Assembly (NCBI GenBank): GCA_964368625.1
Contig: CAYJBH010000002.1
Location: 62,001 to 126,000 of the forward strand
Reading direction: 5' to 3'
From: CAYJBH01 sp964368625
GTDB lineage: Bacteria > Bacillota > Clostridia > Oscillospirales > Ruminococcaceae
DNA length: 64,000 nucleotides
Shown here: piece by piece, positions 6,360 through 15,176 of the stretch
Layout: every line of letters begins with the position of its first letter
Numbering within the stretch: the first letter of the stretch is position 1
Made by a program: the position numbers and the translations under genes
Notes under the pieces: model-generated
What the model saw: only the letters and a program-made list of their open reading frames with translations
The model's database searches: none
Told to the model about the DNA's origin: nothing

Positions 6360-9266
6360 CTAAAATCCAAATGAAGCTAAAATTGAATTTACAGTTGCTT
6401 GCGCCATAGCATCTTGATAAGCGGCTGTACGTAATTTTTCATATTCTGCAGTATTGGATAAAAAGCCGTATTCTACTAGCATTGCCGGGAAATGGGTATG
6501 GGAAGCCACCCGATACCATCCATACTTTGCGCCCCTATTTGTAGTATTTAATGCTCCGGAAATTGCTGAAGATATATTAGCAGCATAGCTCTTTGAGTAT
6601 GGGTTAAAATACCATACCTCACTACCTGAAGCAGCCGGACTATAGGATGAATTATGGTGAATGCTTATAAATATATGTGGTGAATATGCAATTGATGCAT
6701 CCCGGCGTTCATCAAGTGATGGGTTTACATTTAGCATCTCGGTCATCTCAACCTGAACACCCCTTGCTCTTAACAAATCCGCTACCTTAATAGCCATTTC
6801 ATAGTTTAAATCCTTTTCTGATTTCATTCCAGCTATCGGAATTGCTCCGGGGTCAGAACCGCCATGTCCCGGATCTATATAAACCTTTAGGTCAGTTATC
6901 GTATTAGGATATTGTGTAAATCTAAACACAAGGTTTCCAGCAGAATCGTAATAAGCTATGTATCCCAAAAATTCACCGGCAGTTGTAAGAGACAAATTAA
7001 CCCTAACATCCTCACCTTCCTGTGCAATAGTTATTCCGGAAAAGAGGTTGTTTTGCGTTAATAAAGGTATAGCCTCCGGTGCGAGCGTAGATGATTCAAT
7101 GAGTATGCTAAAGTTATTAGCTATGAAGCTACCCTGAAGGCCAGATTCATTATTAAAGTTTAATGGTGACAACCCTGAAACAAATGCCATTTTCACAGAC
7201 GGAGTTAACGTTAGATATGCATAACTTGAATCAGCCGAAAATGTTGCTGTGCTTATAGTGCTAACTAGTCCGGGCTGAACCCCCTGGGTTGTAACATCAT
7301 CAGCATTTATGCGATGACCTGACTTTAATATATAATAGTTATAGGTATCGCTTTCATCCTGATATGTTAGTAAATCACTAACTACATAGTCTACCGTACC
7401 TTTAGGTAGTGGGAATGAGTTCCCCCAAGGATCTGAGTTTAATACCGAGGTTGGATATGTTCTGGCTTGGTCGGCAGTAACCATCACAAGGTTGCCGGTG
7501 TCAATAGGTATATTTGAAGCTATATTAACGGTGGCGCCCTGCTTTGTCTGTGTTATTCCGTCCCATACTCCGGTAAAAACTATGTTACCCAGAGAGGAAG
7601 CGCTTGCATCTCCTGATGGTACGGTATAATTCCCTGTAAATTTGGTGTAGCTGGTATCATTAGAGCCTTCTTCACTTTCAACCTCTGTCTCGGTCAGCTC
7701 AATAGTTGTTCCGTTAACTGTTGCTGTAACCTTTGTTCCAACGTATGCTTGTGCTGTAAATGTTAATTCTGTGCCACCCTCAACAGTAACCGAACCTGAT
7801 GGTGATACATCTCCAAATATCTGAACCTCTCTTGTTATATTATAAATAACATCCTTTTCTTTATGGGTAAATGTAAATGTATTTAAACCCGCCTTAAGTG
7901 GAAATGCGACAGAAAAAACTCCGTTTTCATTTCTCTCAAGGTCTTCACCATTAATTTGAATTGCAAAATTTGGATCTGATGCACCATAAAAATGTGCTTC
8001 CGACTCAAAGGTCGTATACTCCTGCTTTTCCGGTCTACTTACCGTAAGATCGGTTAAAATATCTGCAGTTTGAACCATATTACTATAATACTGAATCAGA
8101 ACATCGGTACTTTGTTCATGGTTTTCTACCAAGCCCTCATAGGAATAAAACACAGCTCCGAGAATATTGTTGATTTCTCTCGTTGCAATAACCTGCCTCA
8201 TAACCTGGTCAGGAGCAGCCCAGCCCTCTAGTTCTCCGCCTAAATTTTGATTATTGATAAGTGCGATAGCAGATATGTCATATTCATCACTTTTTTCAGC
8301 CCACCATGTTAAAACCTCTTCAAAGGGTATTGCCGTGTCGGTTAATGAGCCCGGTGCATTTACAGCAATTACATCAATGGGTGAGGCAGACAATATGGAA
8401 TCAATATCAATATTTCCATCGGTTAACATTTCATAGTCTGCAGTTGTCTTGCTACCAGTCGTGTTTGTATCTTCATTGGCCCAAACCGGTTCAACAATTA
8501 TTCCAACAGCCGTCTCGGGACGAACAGCCTTAACAGCATCAACCATAGAAGTAACTAGTGCAGTTGCACCTTCATTCATCCAATTATCATACCCCATTCC
8601 GCCGCCTTCACTTCTATAAAGTGCCATGGTGTTGGTTGTAGCTTGATTTTGATATCCATTAATGAAAACTGCATCCAGATCATATAGCTCGACAAAATCT
8701 TCAATATTAAATGCAGCAGCAGTTCTTATCTCAGATGAAAGTTCATCTGAAGAAATGAATGCATCCTCCACCATCTGATATGATGCATTAAACACAGGGT
8801 ATACATATAAGTCATTTGCCTTTGCCGCGTTAAGTATGTAATCAAAGACATCAAAACCTGTAGCGCTTTTTAACGATGAGCTCGCATATATAACTCCATT
8901 CTCGGACTCAAGAGGGACAAATATAGTATTAAAACCATACTCTTCTGCCTTTGAAATTATCGAAGTAATCTGCTTTTTTATTGTCTCCTCAGTATCAGAG
9001 CTACTAAGCGCATAGTCTACACCCGGAGTAATCCAAAAAGATTTAACTTCATCAGGTGTTGTAAAGGTACCGCGAGTAGCCATATCTTTCGAAGTATCTT
9101 CATCTTCGGTTTGATCAGCTTCATCGTTAACTTCTTCAGGGGTAGATGCAGTAGAAGAAGTTAAATCTTCCTCTGCATTAACTGTTAATTGAAAACTTAT
9201 AATAAAAATGGATGTAATAATTATAATAATTAATTTAAAAAAGTTGAATGTTCTTATTGTCTTCAT
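6360..9266 (-). CDS. Secreted N-acetylmuramoyl-L-alanine amidase with N-terminal GHL10-like barrel domain
   Basis: A 968-residue exported wall enzyme. Residues 1-31 form a signal peptide ending near VNA-EE, followed by an acidic Ser/Thr/Glu linker to about residue 65. Residues 75-400 read as a TIM barrel of the glycosyl-hydrolase-like family 10 (DUF187/DigH type). Several beta-rich, Thr-rich spacer domains follow to about residue 790. Residues 792-968 are a complete Amidase_3 domain with DPGHGG (H801), a Glu in SEKDLNYE, SIHHNSS and LVEYGFLSN, the usual zinc-ligand and catalytic set, which cleaves the MurNAc-L-Ala bond. The barrel has INGYQ where catalytic members carry a DDYFYP-like motif, so it may not be active. 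An AAAGAGAGAAAG stretch serves as RBS. The promoter is not clear in the AT-rich upstream DNA. Confidence 0.85.
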   Translation of the reverse strand: MKTIRTFNFFKLIIIIITSIFIISFQLTVNAEEDLTSSTASTPEEVNDEADQTEDEDTSKDMATRGTFTTPDEVKSFWITPGVDYALSSSDTEETIKKQITSIISKAEEYGFNTIFVPLESENGVIYASSSLKSATGFDVFDYILNAAKANDLYVYPVFNASYQMVEDAFISSDELSSEIRTAAAFNIEDFVELYDLDAVFINGYQNQATTNTMALYRSEGGGMGYDNWMNEGATALVTSMVDAVKAVRPETAVGIIVEPVWANEDTNTTGSKTTADYEMLTDGNIDIDSILSASPIDVIAVNAPGSLTDTAIPFEEVLTWWAEKSDEYDISAIALINNQNLGGELEGWAAPDQVMRQVIATREINNILGAVFYSYEGLVENHEQSTDVLIQYYSNMVQTADILTDLTVSRPEKQEYTTFESEAHFYGASDPNFAIQINGEDLERNENGVFSVAFPLKAGLNTFTFTHKEKDVIYNITREVQIFGDVSPSGSVTVEGGTELTFTAQAYVGTKVTATVNGTTIELTETEVESEEGSNDTSYTKFTGNYTVPSGDASASSLGNIVFTGVWDGITQTKQGATVNIASNIPIDTGNLVMVTADQARTYPTSVLNSDPWGNSFPLPKGTVDYVVSDLLTYQDESDTYNYYILKSGHRINADDVTTQGVQPGLVSTISTATFSADSSYAYLTLTPSVKMAFVSGLSPLNFNNESGLQGSFIANNFSILIESSTLAPEAIPLLTQNNLFSGITIAQEGEDVRVNLSLTTAGEFLGYIAYYDSAGNLVFRFTQYPNTITDLKVYIDPGHGGSDPGAIPIAGMKSEKDLNYEMAIKVADLLRARGVQVEMTEMLNVNPSLDERRDASIAYSPHIFISIHHNSSYSPAASGSEVWYFNPYSKSYAANISSAISGALNTTNRGAKYGWYRVASHTHFPAMLVEYGFLSNTAEYEKLRTAAYQDAMAQATVNSILASFGF

Positions 9267-9474
9267 AACTTGCTTTCTCTCTTTAAAATAATAGAATGAT
9301 TATCTGCAATAACCAACAAATTAATTCTAATAATTATATCACGAAATAACAAAAAAATAAATAGTTTTTTGTTATATTTTATCAGAATATAAAAAAAACT
9401 GCTTAAATAATGCAATTTATGCTGGTTGCTGTATTAATAATTTCATACTTTTTTATTTTTTTTTAAAAAAACAC

Positions 9475-9503
9475 TTGCATTTTTCCGCTTAACTGATTAT
9501 AAT
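9475..9503 (+). promoter_or_regulatory. groESL sigma-A promoter
   Basis: TTGCAT (9475-9480), a 17-bp spacer and a perfect TATAAT (9498-9503). The A/T-only tract just upstream (about 9448-9471) resembles an UP element. The CIRCE operator begins 5 bp after the -10 box. Confidence 0.85.
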
Positions 9504-9507
9504 AGCA

Positions 9508-9534
9508 TTAGCACTCAAAGGTGTTGAGTGCCAA
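9508..9534. promoter_or_regulatory. CIRCE operator (HrcA binding site)
   Basis: TTAGCACTC, 9 bp, GAGTGCCAA matches the CIRCE consensus TTAGCACTC-N9-GAGTGCTAA with a single mismatch in the right arm. It overlaps the expected transcription start of groES, so HrcA repression relieved by heat shock is expected. hrcA is not in the window. Confidence 0.95.
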
Positions 9535-9557
9535 ATGTTTTACAGGAGGTATTTTTA

Positions 9558-9845
9558 ATGAAAATTAAGCCACTTGCAGACCGTGTTGTTTTAAAGGCGG
9601 TTGAGGCAGAAGAAACTACAAAAAGCGGTATTGTTTTACCGGGAAGCGCTCAGGAAAAACCACAGGTAGCCGAGGTTATAGCAGTTGGACCCGGCGGTTT
9701 AGTTGATGGAAACGAAGTAAAGATGACTGTTAAAAAAGGTGATAAGGTAATAGCATCTAAATATGCCGGCACCGAAGTAAAGATGGATGGAGCAGATTGC
9801 CTTATCGTTCGCCTTTCCGACATCTTAGCAGTAGTAGAGAAATAG
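9558..9845 (+). CDS. groES: Co-chaperonin GroES (Cpn10)
   Basis: A 95-residue subunit of the heptameric lid that caps GroEL during cytosolic protein folding. It opens with KIKPLADRVVLKAVEAEE and has the mobile loop region TTKSGIVLPGSAQEKPQ, both diagnostic of Cpn10, at full family length. ATG 9558 follows AGGAGG at 9544-9549; the frame upstream to 9528 runs into the CIRCE element and was excluded. groEL starts 28 bp downstream, forming the standard two-gene operon under the promoter and CIRCE operator just before it. Confidence 0.98.
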   Translation: MKIKPLADRVVLKAVEAEETTKSGIVLPGSAQEKPQVAEVIAVGPGGLVDGNEVKMTVKKGDKVIASKYAGTEVKMDGADCLIVRLSDILAVVEK

Positions 9846-9873
9846 ATAATAATATATAGAAGAGGTATAATTA

Positions 9874-11511
9874 ATGGCTAAAATGATTGAACATGGCGAG
9901 CAGGCTCGCAAAAACCTTTTGGTTGGTATCGATAAGCTTGCCGACACGGTAAAAATTACACTCGGTCCTAAGGGGCGCAACGTTGTATTAGACAAAAAGT
10001 TTGGTGCACCATTAATCACTAACGATGGCGTTACAATTGCTAAAGAAATTGAACTTGCTGATAGCTACGAAAATATGGGCGCACAGCTTCTTCGCGAAGT
10101 AGCTACCAAGACTAACGACGCTGCTGGAGACGGTACTACTACAGCTATCGTTTTTGCACAGGCTCTTGTACAGGAAGGTATGAAGAATGTTGCCGCAGGC
10201 GCAAATCCAATGGATATTAAACGCGGCATGAATCATGCTGTTATCGCTGCTGTTGATGCATTAAAAGCTAACAGCAAAAAGCTTAGTGGAAGCAAAGATG
10301 TTGCACGTGTAGCAACCATCTCTGCCGCCGATGAAACAATCGGAACACTAATTGCCGAGGCAATGGAAAAGGTTTCTGCCGACGGCGTTATTACTATAGA
10401 AGAAAGCAAAACTGCTGAAACATATACCGAGGTTGTTGAGGGTATGCAGTTTGATCGTGGCTATATCTCCCCTTACATGGTTACTGATGCCGAAAAGATG
10501 GAAGCCATCATCGATGATGCTTTGATTTTGATCACAGATAAGAAAATTTCTGTTATTGCAGATATCCTTCCTCTATTAGAGCAGATTGTTCAATCTGGCA
10601 AAAAATTAGTTATCGTTGCCGAGGATATTGAGGGTGAAGCATTAACAACAATTCTTGTTAACCGTCTTCGTGGAACATTTACCTGCGTTGCAGTTAAGGC
10701 TCCCGGCTTTGGCGATCGTCGCAAAGAAATGTTACAGGATATCGCTATACTAACCGGTGGTACCGTTATTAGCGAAGAAGTTGGCCTTGACCTTAAGGAT
10801 GCAACACTTGAAATGCTTGGTAAAGCTGGCCAGGTTTGTGTTCAGAAAGAAAATACAATTATTGTTTCCGGTGCCGGCAAATCCGCCACCATTAAGGAGC
10901 GTATAGGTCAAATTAAGGCTCAAATCGAGACAACTACAAGCGACTTTGATCGTGAGAAACTTCAGGAGCGTTTAGCTAAACTTTCCGGTGGTGTTGCAGT
11001 TATTAAGGTTGGTGCAGCTACCGAAGTTGAAATGAAGGAAAAGAAACTTCGTATAGAAGATGCTCTTTCTGCAACACGTGCGGCTGTTGAAGAAGGTATC
11101 GTTGCCGGCGGTGGCGTTGCTCCTCTTAACACAATTAAAGCGGTTAAAGCTGCTGCTGCTAAATTAAGTGGTGATCAGGCTACCGGCGCTGCTATCGTTC
11201 TTAAGGCTTTAGAAGCCCCACTTCGCCAAATTTCTGCAAACGCAGGAATTGAAGGTTCTGTTATTCTCGACAAAATTCTTTCATCAAACAAGGTAAACTA
11301 CGGTTTTGATGCACAAAAAGAGAAATATGTTGATATGATCAAGGAAGGAATTGTAGACCCAGCTAAGGTAACACGCAGTGCGCTTCAAAATGCAGTTTCG
11401 GTTGCTTCTATGGTTCTTACAACAGAGGCTCTTGTTGCTGATGAGCCTGAGCAAAACCCTGCACCGGCAATGCCGAACCCAGGAATGGGTGGCATGGGCG
11501 GCATGTACTAA
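9874..11511 (+). CDS. groEL: Chaperonin GroEL (Cpn60)
   Basis: A 545-residue subunit of the tetradecameric ATP-dependent folding chamber, full length for the family. It starts with AKMIEHGEQARKNLL, has the ATP-site motifs GPKGRNVVLD and NDAAGDGTTTA, the hinge and apical segments in order, and the flexible Met/Gly C-terminal tail GGMGGMGGMY lining the cavity. AGAAGAGG precedes ATG 9874. It is cotranscribed with groES and ends 15 bp before a strong terminator. Codon use here looks more biased to frequent codons than in neighbouring genes, as expected for a highly expressed protein (impression, not computed). Confidence 0.99.
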   Translation: MAKMIEHGEQARKNLLVGIDKLADTVKITLGPKGRNVVLDKKFGAPLITNDGVTIAKEIELADSYENMGAQLLREVATKTNDAAGDGTTTAIVFAQALVQEGMKNVAAGANPMDIKRGMNHAVIAAVDALKANSKKLSGSKDVARVATISAADETIGTLIAEAMEKVSADGVITIEESKTAETYTEVVEGMQFDRGYISPYMVTDAEKMEAIIDDALILITDKKISVIADILPLLEQIVQSGKKLVIVAEDIEGEALTTILVNRLRGTFTCVAVKAPGFGDRRKEMLQDIAILTGGTVISEEVGLDLKDATLEMLGKAGQVCVQKENTIIVSGAGKSATIKERIGQIKAQIETTTSDFDREKLQERLAKLSGGVAVIKVGAATEVEMKEKKLRIEDALSATRAAVEEGIVAGGGVAPLNTIKAVKAAAAKLSGDQATGAAIVLKALEAPLRQISANAGIEGSVILDKILSSNKVNYGFDAQKEKYVDMIKEGIVDPAKVTRSALQNAVSVASMVLTTEALVADEPEQNPAPAMPNPGMGGMGGMY

Positions 11512-11526
11512 TCCAATTCAATAATA

Positions 11527-11563
11527 AAAAAGTCGGGAAATCTTTTGGGTTTCTCGACTTTTT
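11527..11563 (+). terminator. Rho-independent terminator of groESL
   Basis: A 14-bp stem with one G-T pair (11527-11540 with 11550-11563) and a 9-nt loop is followed by a run of T. It lies directly behind the groEL stop codon. Confidence 0.9.
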
Positions 11564-11675
11564 TTATCTGCCTAAAAATTTTCAATATTTAATTTAATAT
11601 TATAAAATTGATTTTCAACTGCAATAGTTGTTTTATAGTAACTAAAATTTGTTCAATCTGCTATATGTTTTTTAC

Positions 11676-11705
11676 TTGCCAGCCTTAATACAAATCTGTT
11701 ATAAT
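11676..11705 (+). promoter_or_regulatory. Sigma-A promoter for the envelope-protein genes
   Basis: TTGCCA (11676-11681), an 18-bp spacer and TATAAT (11700-11705) lie 33 bp before the ATG at 11739. Confidence 0.65.
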
Positions 11706-11738
11706 ATTAACATTAATTAATAGGTGCAGAGGTAGGTT

Positions 11739-12476
11739 ATGAAGAAAGTTTTAACATTAATATTTGTTTTAAGTATAACATTGATATGTTCAACATCTGT
11801 ATTCGCAGATGTAATATGGGAACCTGAAGATGATTTTTATTGGGCAAATGCCGATGATTGTATTCCCGTTAACAGAACATATATCGCAGCATCCTCTAAT
11901 GAAGCAATAAATGTTTATGTTTCACCTCAAAACTCTACAGTAGTTAACACAATTCTTAATGATACCGAGTTATACATAAGCTGGAGTTGGAACGAATGGT
12001 ACTATTATGATATTGGATGGATACATAGTGATGATGTTGCATTAATTTATGATGGGATTTCTTTTTTACAGAATAATGAAGTTACCGAATATTCTGCAGA
12101 GGCGATATCTATACCGTCTGCACAGCTGTATACATATCCTAACAGCGGAAACAGCTATGAGTTAATAGAGGAAAAAGATTATGCTTTAATCGGTGAATCT
12201 TTTAGCTCAGCTTTCACCGATGAGAATGGATTAACATGGGGTTATATTAGCTACTATATGCAACACGAGGGTTGGGTTTGTGTTGACGATCCGACAAATA
12301 CATCGTTTAATAGTGCAAAAATACCAACAGAGCAAAGTATATCTCAAAAACGCGGTAGCGATGCTGAGGTTGGTGAGCCTCCTTTTAGCCTACTTATTAT
12401 TGCTACAATATTAGTTATTTTAGTTGTTGCTGTAACTGTTATTATGATTAATATTAAGAAGAAAAAGGCACGATAA
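11739..12476 (+). CDS. Exported membrane-anchored protein with two SH3-like segments, function unknown
   Basis: I do not recognise a named family. The 245-residue protein has a signal peptide cleaved near VFA-D (residue 23), an extracellular part rich in Trp, Tyr and acidic residues, and one transmembrane helix at about 214-237 followed by a short KKKKAR cytoplasmic tail. The outer part contains two segments of about 60 residues, each ending in a bacterial-SH3-like strand (GWIHSDDV and EGWVCVDDP) and each with a LYTYP- or VYVSP-like opening, suggesting two SH3-type domains that could bind wall material. It is followed without any gap by a polytopic membrane protein gene, so the products probably act together. 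It has its own promoter. Confidence 0.7.
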   Translation: MKKVLTLIFVLSITLICSTSVFADVIWEPEDDFYWANADDCIPVNRTYIAASSNEAINVYVSPQNSTVVNTILNDTELYISWSWNEWYYYDIGWIHSDDVALIYDGISFLQNNEVTEYSAEAISIPSAQLYTYPNSGNSYELIEEKDYALIGESFSSAFTDENGLTWGYISYYMQHEGWVCVDDPTNTSFNSAKIPTEQSISQKRGSDAEVGEPPFSLLIIATILVILVVAVTVIMINIKKKKAR

Positions 12477-13436
12477 ATGTTGCTGGTAACTCTATCCCAC
12501 TTTATGGTTGATCTTAGCTGTGCTTTTCTGGTTGCCAGCATTAAAGATACAAATATTATTGTAGCTCTTTTATTGTATAATTTTTGCGCCTTTGCTCTTC
12601 AGATGCCTTTAGGCCTAATAGTAGAAGGCCGATTCCCACCATTAAAAATAGCTTCAGTCGGCATTGCGTTAATTATTGTAAGTTGGTTATTTATCGACTA
12701 TAAAATAGTGGCACTTACTATTGCTGGATTCGGGAATGCATTGTTTCATCTTGGTGGTGGACTTTCTGTTATGAGTAAAACGTCGAAGGCTGCCTCTCTC
12801 GGTACATTTATTGCACCCGGTGCATTAGGTATATATTTAGGAGCATTCTTAAAAAATATATGGCAAATTCCAATTATTTTAATTATGTGTACACTTGTTC
12901 TTCTTCATTGGGTAAAAAAGGATAACAAAGCCACTTCTTGTGATACACAATTCATTATTAATCATAAATATTGGATTATTATATCTCTCTTGATTGTAGT
13001 CATATTTCGAGGGTTTATTGGAACATTACAAACATTCCCTTGGAAATCTGAGTGGTCATTAGCATTTGTTCTTGCGGTTGTGCTGGGTAAGATAATCGGA
13101 GGATTTTTATCTGATAAATTTGGTGCATTAAAAACCGGAATGGTAAGCCTAATAACATCTGCTATTTGTTTTCTTGTACCAAGCAGTCCCATTCTTGGTT
13201 TAATCGGCGTATTGGCATTTCAAACAACAATGCCAATAACCCTGTGGGTAGTTACAAGAGTTACAGCAAAAGGATTTGGATTTGGATTGCTAACTTTTGG
13301 TCTCTTCATTGGCAGTATACCAACTTTTTTAAACCTACAGCTTCAAATATCGTTAACTGCAATGACCATAATATCATTAATAATTTTTACTCTTGGAATA
13401 AAGTTATTTTATAATGCTAAAGGTAAACTTCTTTGA
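12477..13436 (+). CDS. Polytopic membrane protein, MFS-like
   Basis: A 319-residue, very hydrophobic protein with about nine or ten predicted membrane helices, shorter than a usual 12-helix major facilitator transporter. The internal PLGLIVEGRFPP and GGFLSDKFGALKTG loops resemble the loop between helices 2 and 3 of MFS proteins, which supports distant membership. The ATG directly abuts the stop codon of the preceding gene (TAAATG), with AAAAGG as a weak RBS, implying translational coupling. The stop codon overlaps the next start. Substrate unknown; an accessory role for the preceding SH3-like protein is possible. Confidence 0.65.
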   Translation: MLLVTLSHFMVDLSCAFLVASIKDTNIIVALLLYNFCAFALQMPLGLIVEGRFPPLKIASVGIALIIVSWLFIDYKIVALTIAGFGNALFHLGGGLSVMSKTSKAASLGTFIAPGALGIYLGAFLKNIWQIPIILIMCTLVLLHWVKKDNKATSCDTQFIINHKYWIIISLLIVVIFRGFIGTLQTFPWKSEWSLAFVLAVVLGKIIGGFLSDKFGALKTGMVSLITSAICFLVPSSPILGLIGVLAFQTTMPITLWVVTRVTAKGFGFGLLTFGLFIGSIPTFLNLQLQISLTAMTIISLIIFTLGIKLFYNAKGKLL

Positions 13437-13750
13437 TATTCTTATATTTACTTTTATCCCTACTAATAACATTGATTATTGAAATACCTATAGCATACCT
13501 AAATAAAATTTCTGTAAAATATGCTCTAATGGTTAATGTTGTTACTAATCCAATGGCGGTTATTATCTACTATTGGTCTATATACCTACAATTCAACTCT
13601 ACAGTAACAATAATATTGATTGAAATATTAGTAGTTTTAGCTGAGTGGTTGTTGTACAAAAATTTACACAAAAAACCATTTTTGTTATCTGTAATAATAA
13701 ATGCCATATCTTTTGGTATAGGTTTTTTATTGCAACTTATTTTAAACTAA
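13433..13750 (+). CDS. Small integral membrane protein, function unknown
   Basis: A 105-residue protein with about four predicted hydrophobic helices and hardly any soluble part. I do not recognise its family. The best start is TTG 13433, overlapping the previous stop (TTTGA) with AAAGG about 10 nt upstream. No ATG exists early in the frame, except for an internal Met at about residue 33. The tight overlap makes it the third member of a set with the SH3-like protein and the MFS-like protein. Confidence 0.6.
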   Translation: MIFLYLLLSLLITLIIEIPIAYLNKISVKYALMVNVVTNPMAVIIYYWSIYLQFNSTVTIILIEILVVLAEWLLYKNLHKKPFLLSVIINAISFGIGFLLQLILN

Positions 13751-13763
13751 TAAAAGGAGTTTA

Positions 13764-14624
13764 ATGCCGGAATTTATTGTAGACAAAAATATTTCATTAT
13801 TTAGTTTTGTTAAGGAACGCTCATTTGGTATCAGCTATTCTCGGTATGCAGGATATATAAAACAAAATAAAATTAAGGTGAATAGAAAAAAGCCTAAATT
13901 GACCGATAAGGTCGATTGTAAAGATTATGTTGCTCTTTATTTTGAACTTAGGAAACCTGATATTCCAGTTATATATAACGATGGCTATATATTAGTAGTT
14001 AATAAACCACAAGGCTTAGCCAGTAATGGAGATTATTATTATACCGCCGAGAATGTAGTTGCAGAATCTTTTCCAACATCAAAGTTATGTCATCGATTAG
14101 ATATAGGCACATCAGGACTACTAATCTTTGCTTTGACCAATGAAGTCTACGATTACATTTTGGCAATTCAAAGTAATTTTGAATATGATAAATACTATAG
14201 AACGGTAGTTATAGGTACCAAAAGGGAAAATGACCTTGTTTTTTTAACACATCATCTAAAAAAAGACAAGCTTGAATCTCGTGTTAGTATATATGATAAG
14301 CCTGTCCGAGGTAGTCAAGAATGTAGATTGGTATACCGAGTTATTAAAAAAGCAACTTCGTTATCTCTTTTAGAGATTCAATTGATAACAGGAAGAACTC
14401 ATCAGATAAGAGCACAGCTTAAACATGTTGGTTTACCCATATTGGGTGATGATAAGTACGGCGATCATGAAAAAAACAAACATCATAAAATATACTGGCC
14501 TTTGTTGCAGGCTTTTAAGCTTGATTTTACCAAAACAAAAGGCGACTATCCTTTCTGCGGAAGGATAATCACCATAGATGAGCCTAATTTAATGAAGACG
14601 CTATTTAGCAACAATCTTCCTTAG
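13764..14624 (+). CDS. RluA-family pseudouridine synthase
   Basis: A 286-residue enzyme that isomerises uridine to pseudouridine in rRNA or tRNA. An S4-like N-terminal part (about 12-60) precedes the catalytic domain, which contains VNKPQGLASN, the catalytic HRLDIGTSGL block (D113) and the late TGRTHQIRAQLKH motif. AAAGGAG precedes ATG 13764, 13 bp after the membrane-protein gene. Its 3' end overlaps the oppositely oriented rnmV gene by 24 bp. The exact target uridine cannot be told from the sequence; a second member of the family is at 33373-34281. Confidence 0.9.
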   Translation: MPEFIVDKNISLFSFVKERSFGISYSRYAGYIKQNKIKVNRKKPKLTDKVDCKDYVALYFELRKPDIPVIYNDGYILVVNKPQGLASNGDYYYTAENVVAESFPTSKLCHRLDIGTSGLLIFALTNEVYDYILAIQSNFEYDKYYRTVVIGTKRENDLVFLTHHLKKDKLESRVSIYDKPVRGSQECRLVYRVIKKATSLSLLEIQLITGRTHQIRAQLKHVGLPILGDDKYGDHEKNKHHKIYWPLLQAFKLDFTKTKGDYPFCGRIITIDEPNLMKTLFSNNLP

Positions 14625-15176
14625 CTGTTCAACGGTTAACATATATGGAAGTATTCTGCACATAGCTCCACTACTTAATCTTGAAGGCAATCCCAGCTCT
14701 TTCAATAACGACCTTCGCTTAATACTACTATCCTTTTGCCCACTTAAACCTAGTGAATATAACAATGCAGTGTCAAATTTCTCATATTCATTTACATCAA
14801 TATTCGTTACAGAAAGAATTGCTTCTTTCAGCAATCTTCTCTCTACCCCTTCAACTCCTATTAAATTGGATTTTGATGGGGTGCTTTTTCGCTTTTCTAC
14901 TCCCACTATTTCAGGTATGAATGCATGTTTAACACATTCTTTAGGCACTAGTTGTGAAACAAAGGCTCTTATTTTAAAACCGGCCGAATCACTATCAGTA
15001 AGTATAATCAAGCCTCGCTTATGTGCTAAATCTATCAGTAAATTTTGAATTTCCTTATCTTTAAATATCGCAAAGCCTCCAGTTTCTACTACTACAGAAG
15101 ATACGATTTCACGAAGTTTCATTACATCATAATGACCCTCAACAACGATAGCTTCGTTAACTGCGATAGTTTCCAT
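14601..15176 (-). CDS. rnmV: Ribonuclease M5 (5S rRNA maturation, Toprim)
   Basis: A 191-residue endonuclease that trims both sides of 5S rRNA precursors on ribosomal protein L18 in low-GC Gram-positives. The Toprim signature is clear: VVEGHYD with catalytic E13, and LTDSDSAG with D61 and D63. The later AFIPEIVGVEKRKSTPSKSNLIGVEGV-type region matches RNase M5 rather than DnaG or RecR (family knowledge). AGGGGAAAAATA precedes ATG 15176. The start overlaps holA by 20 bp; the end overlaps the convergent pseudouridine synthase by 24 bp. It is the last gene of the alaS-to-rnmV run. Confidence 0.9.
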   Translation of the reverse strand: METIAVNEAIVVEGHYDVMKLREIVSSVVVETGGFAIFKDKEIQNLLIDLAHKRGLIILTDSDSAGFKIRAFVSQLVPKECVKHAFIPEIVGVEKRKSTPSKSNLIGVEGVERRLLKEAILSVTNIDVNEYEKFDTALLYSLGLSGQKDSSIKRRSLLKELGLPSRLSSGAMCRILPYMLTVEQLRKIVAK

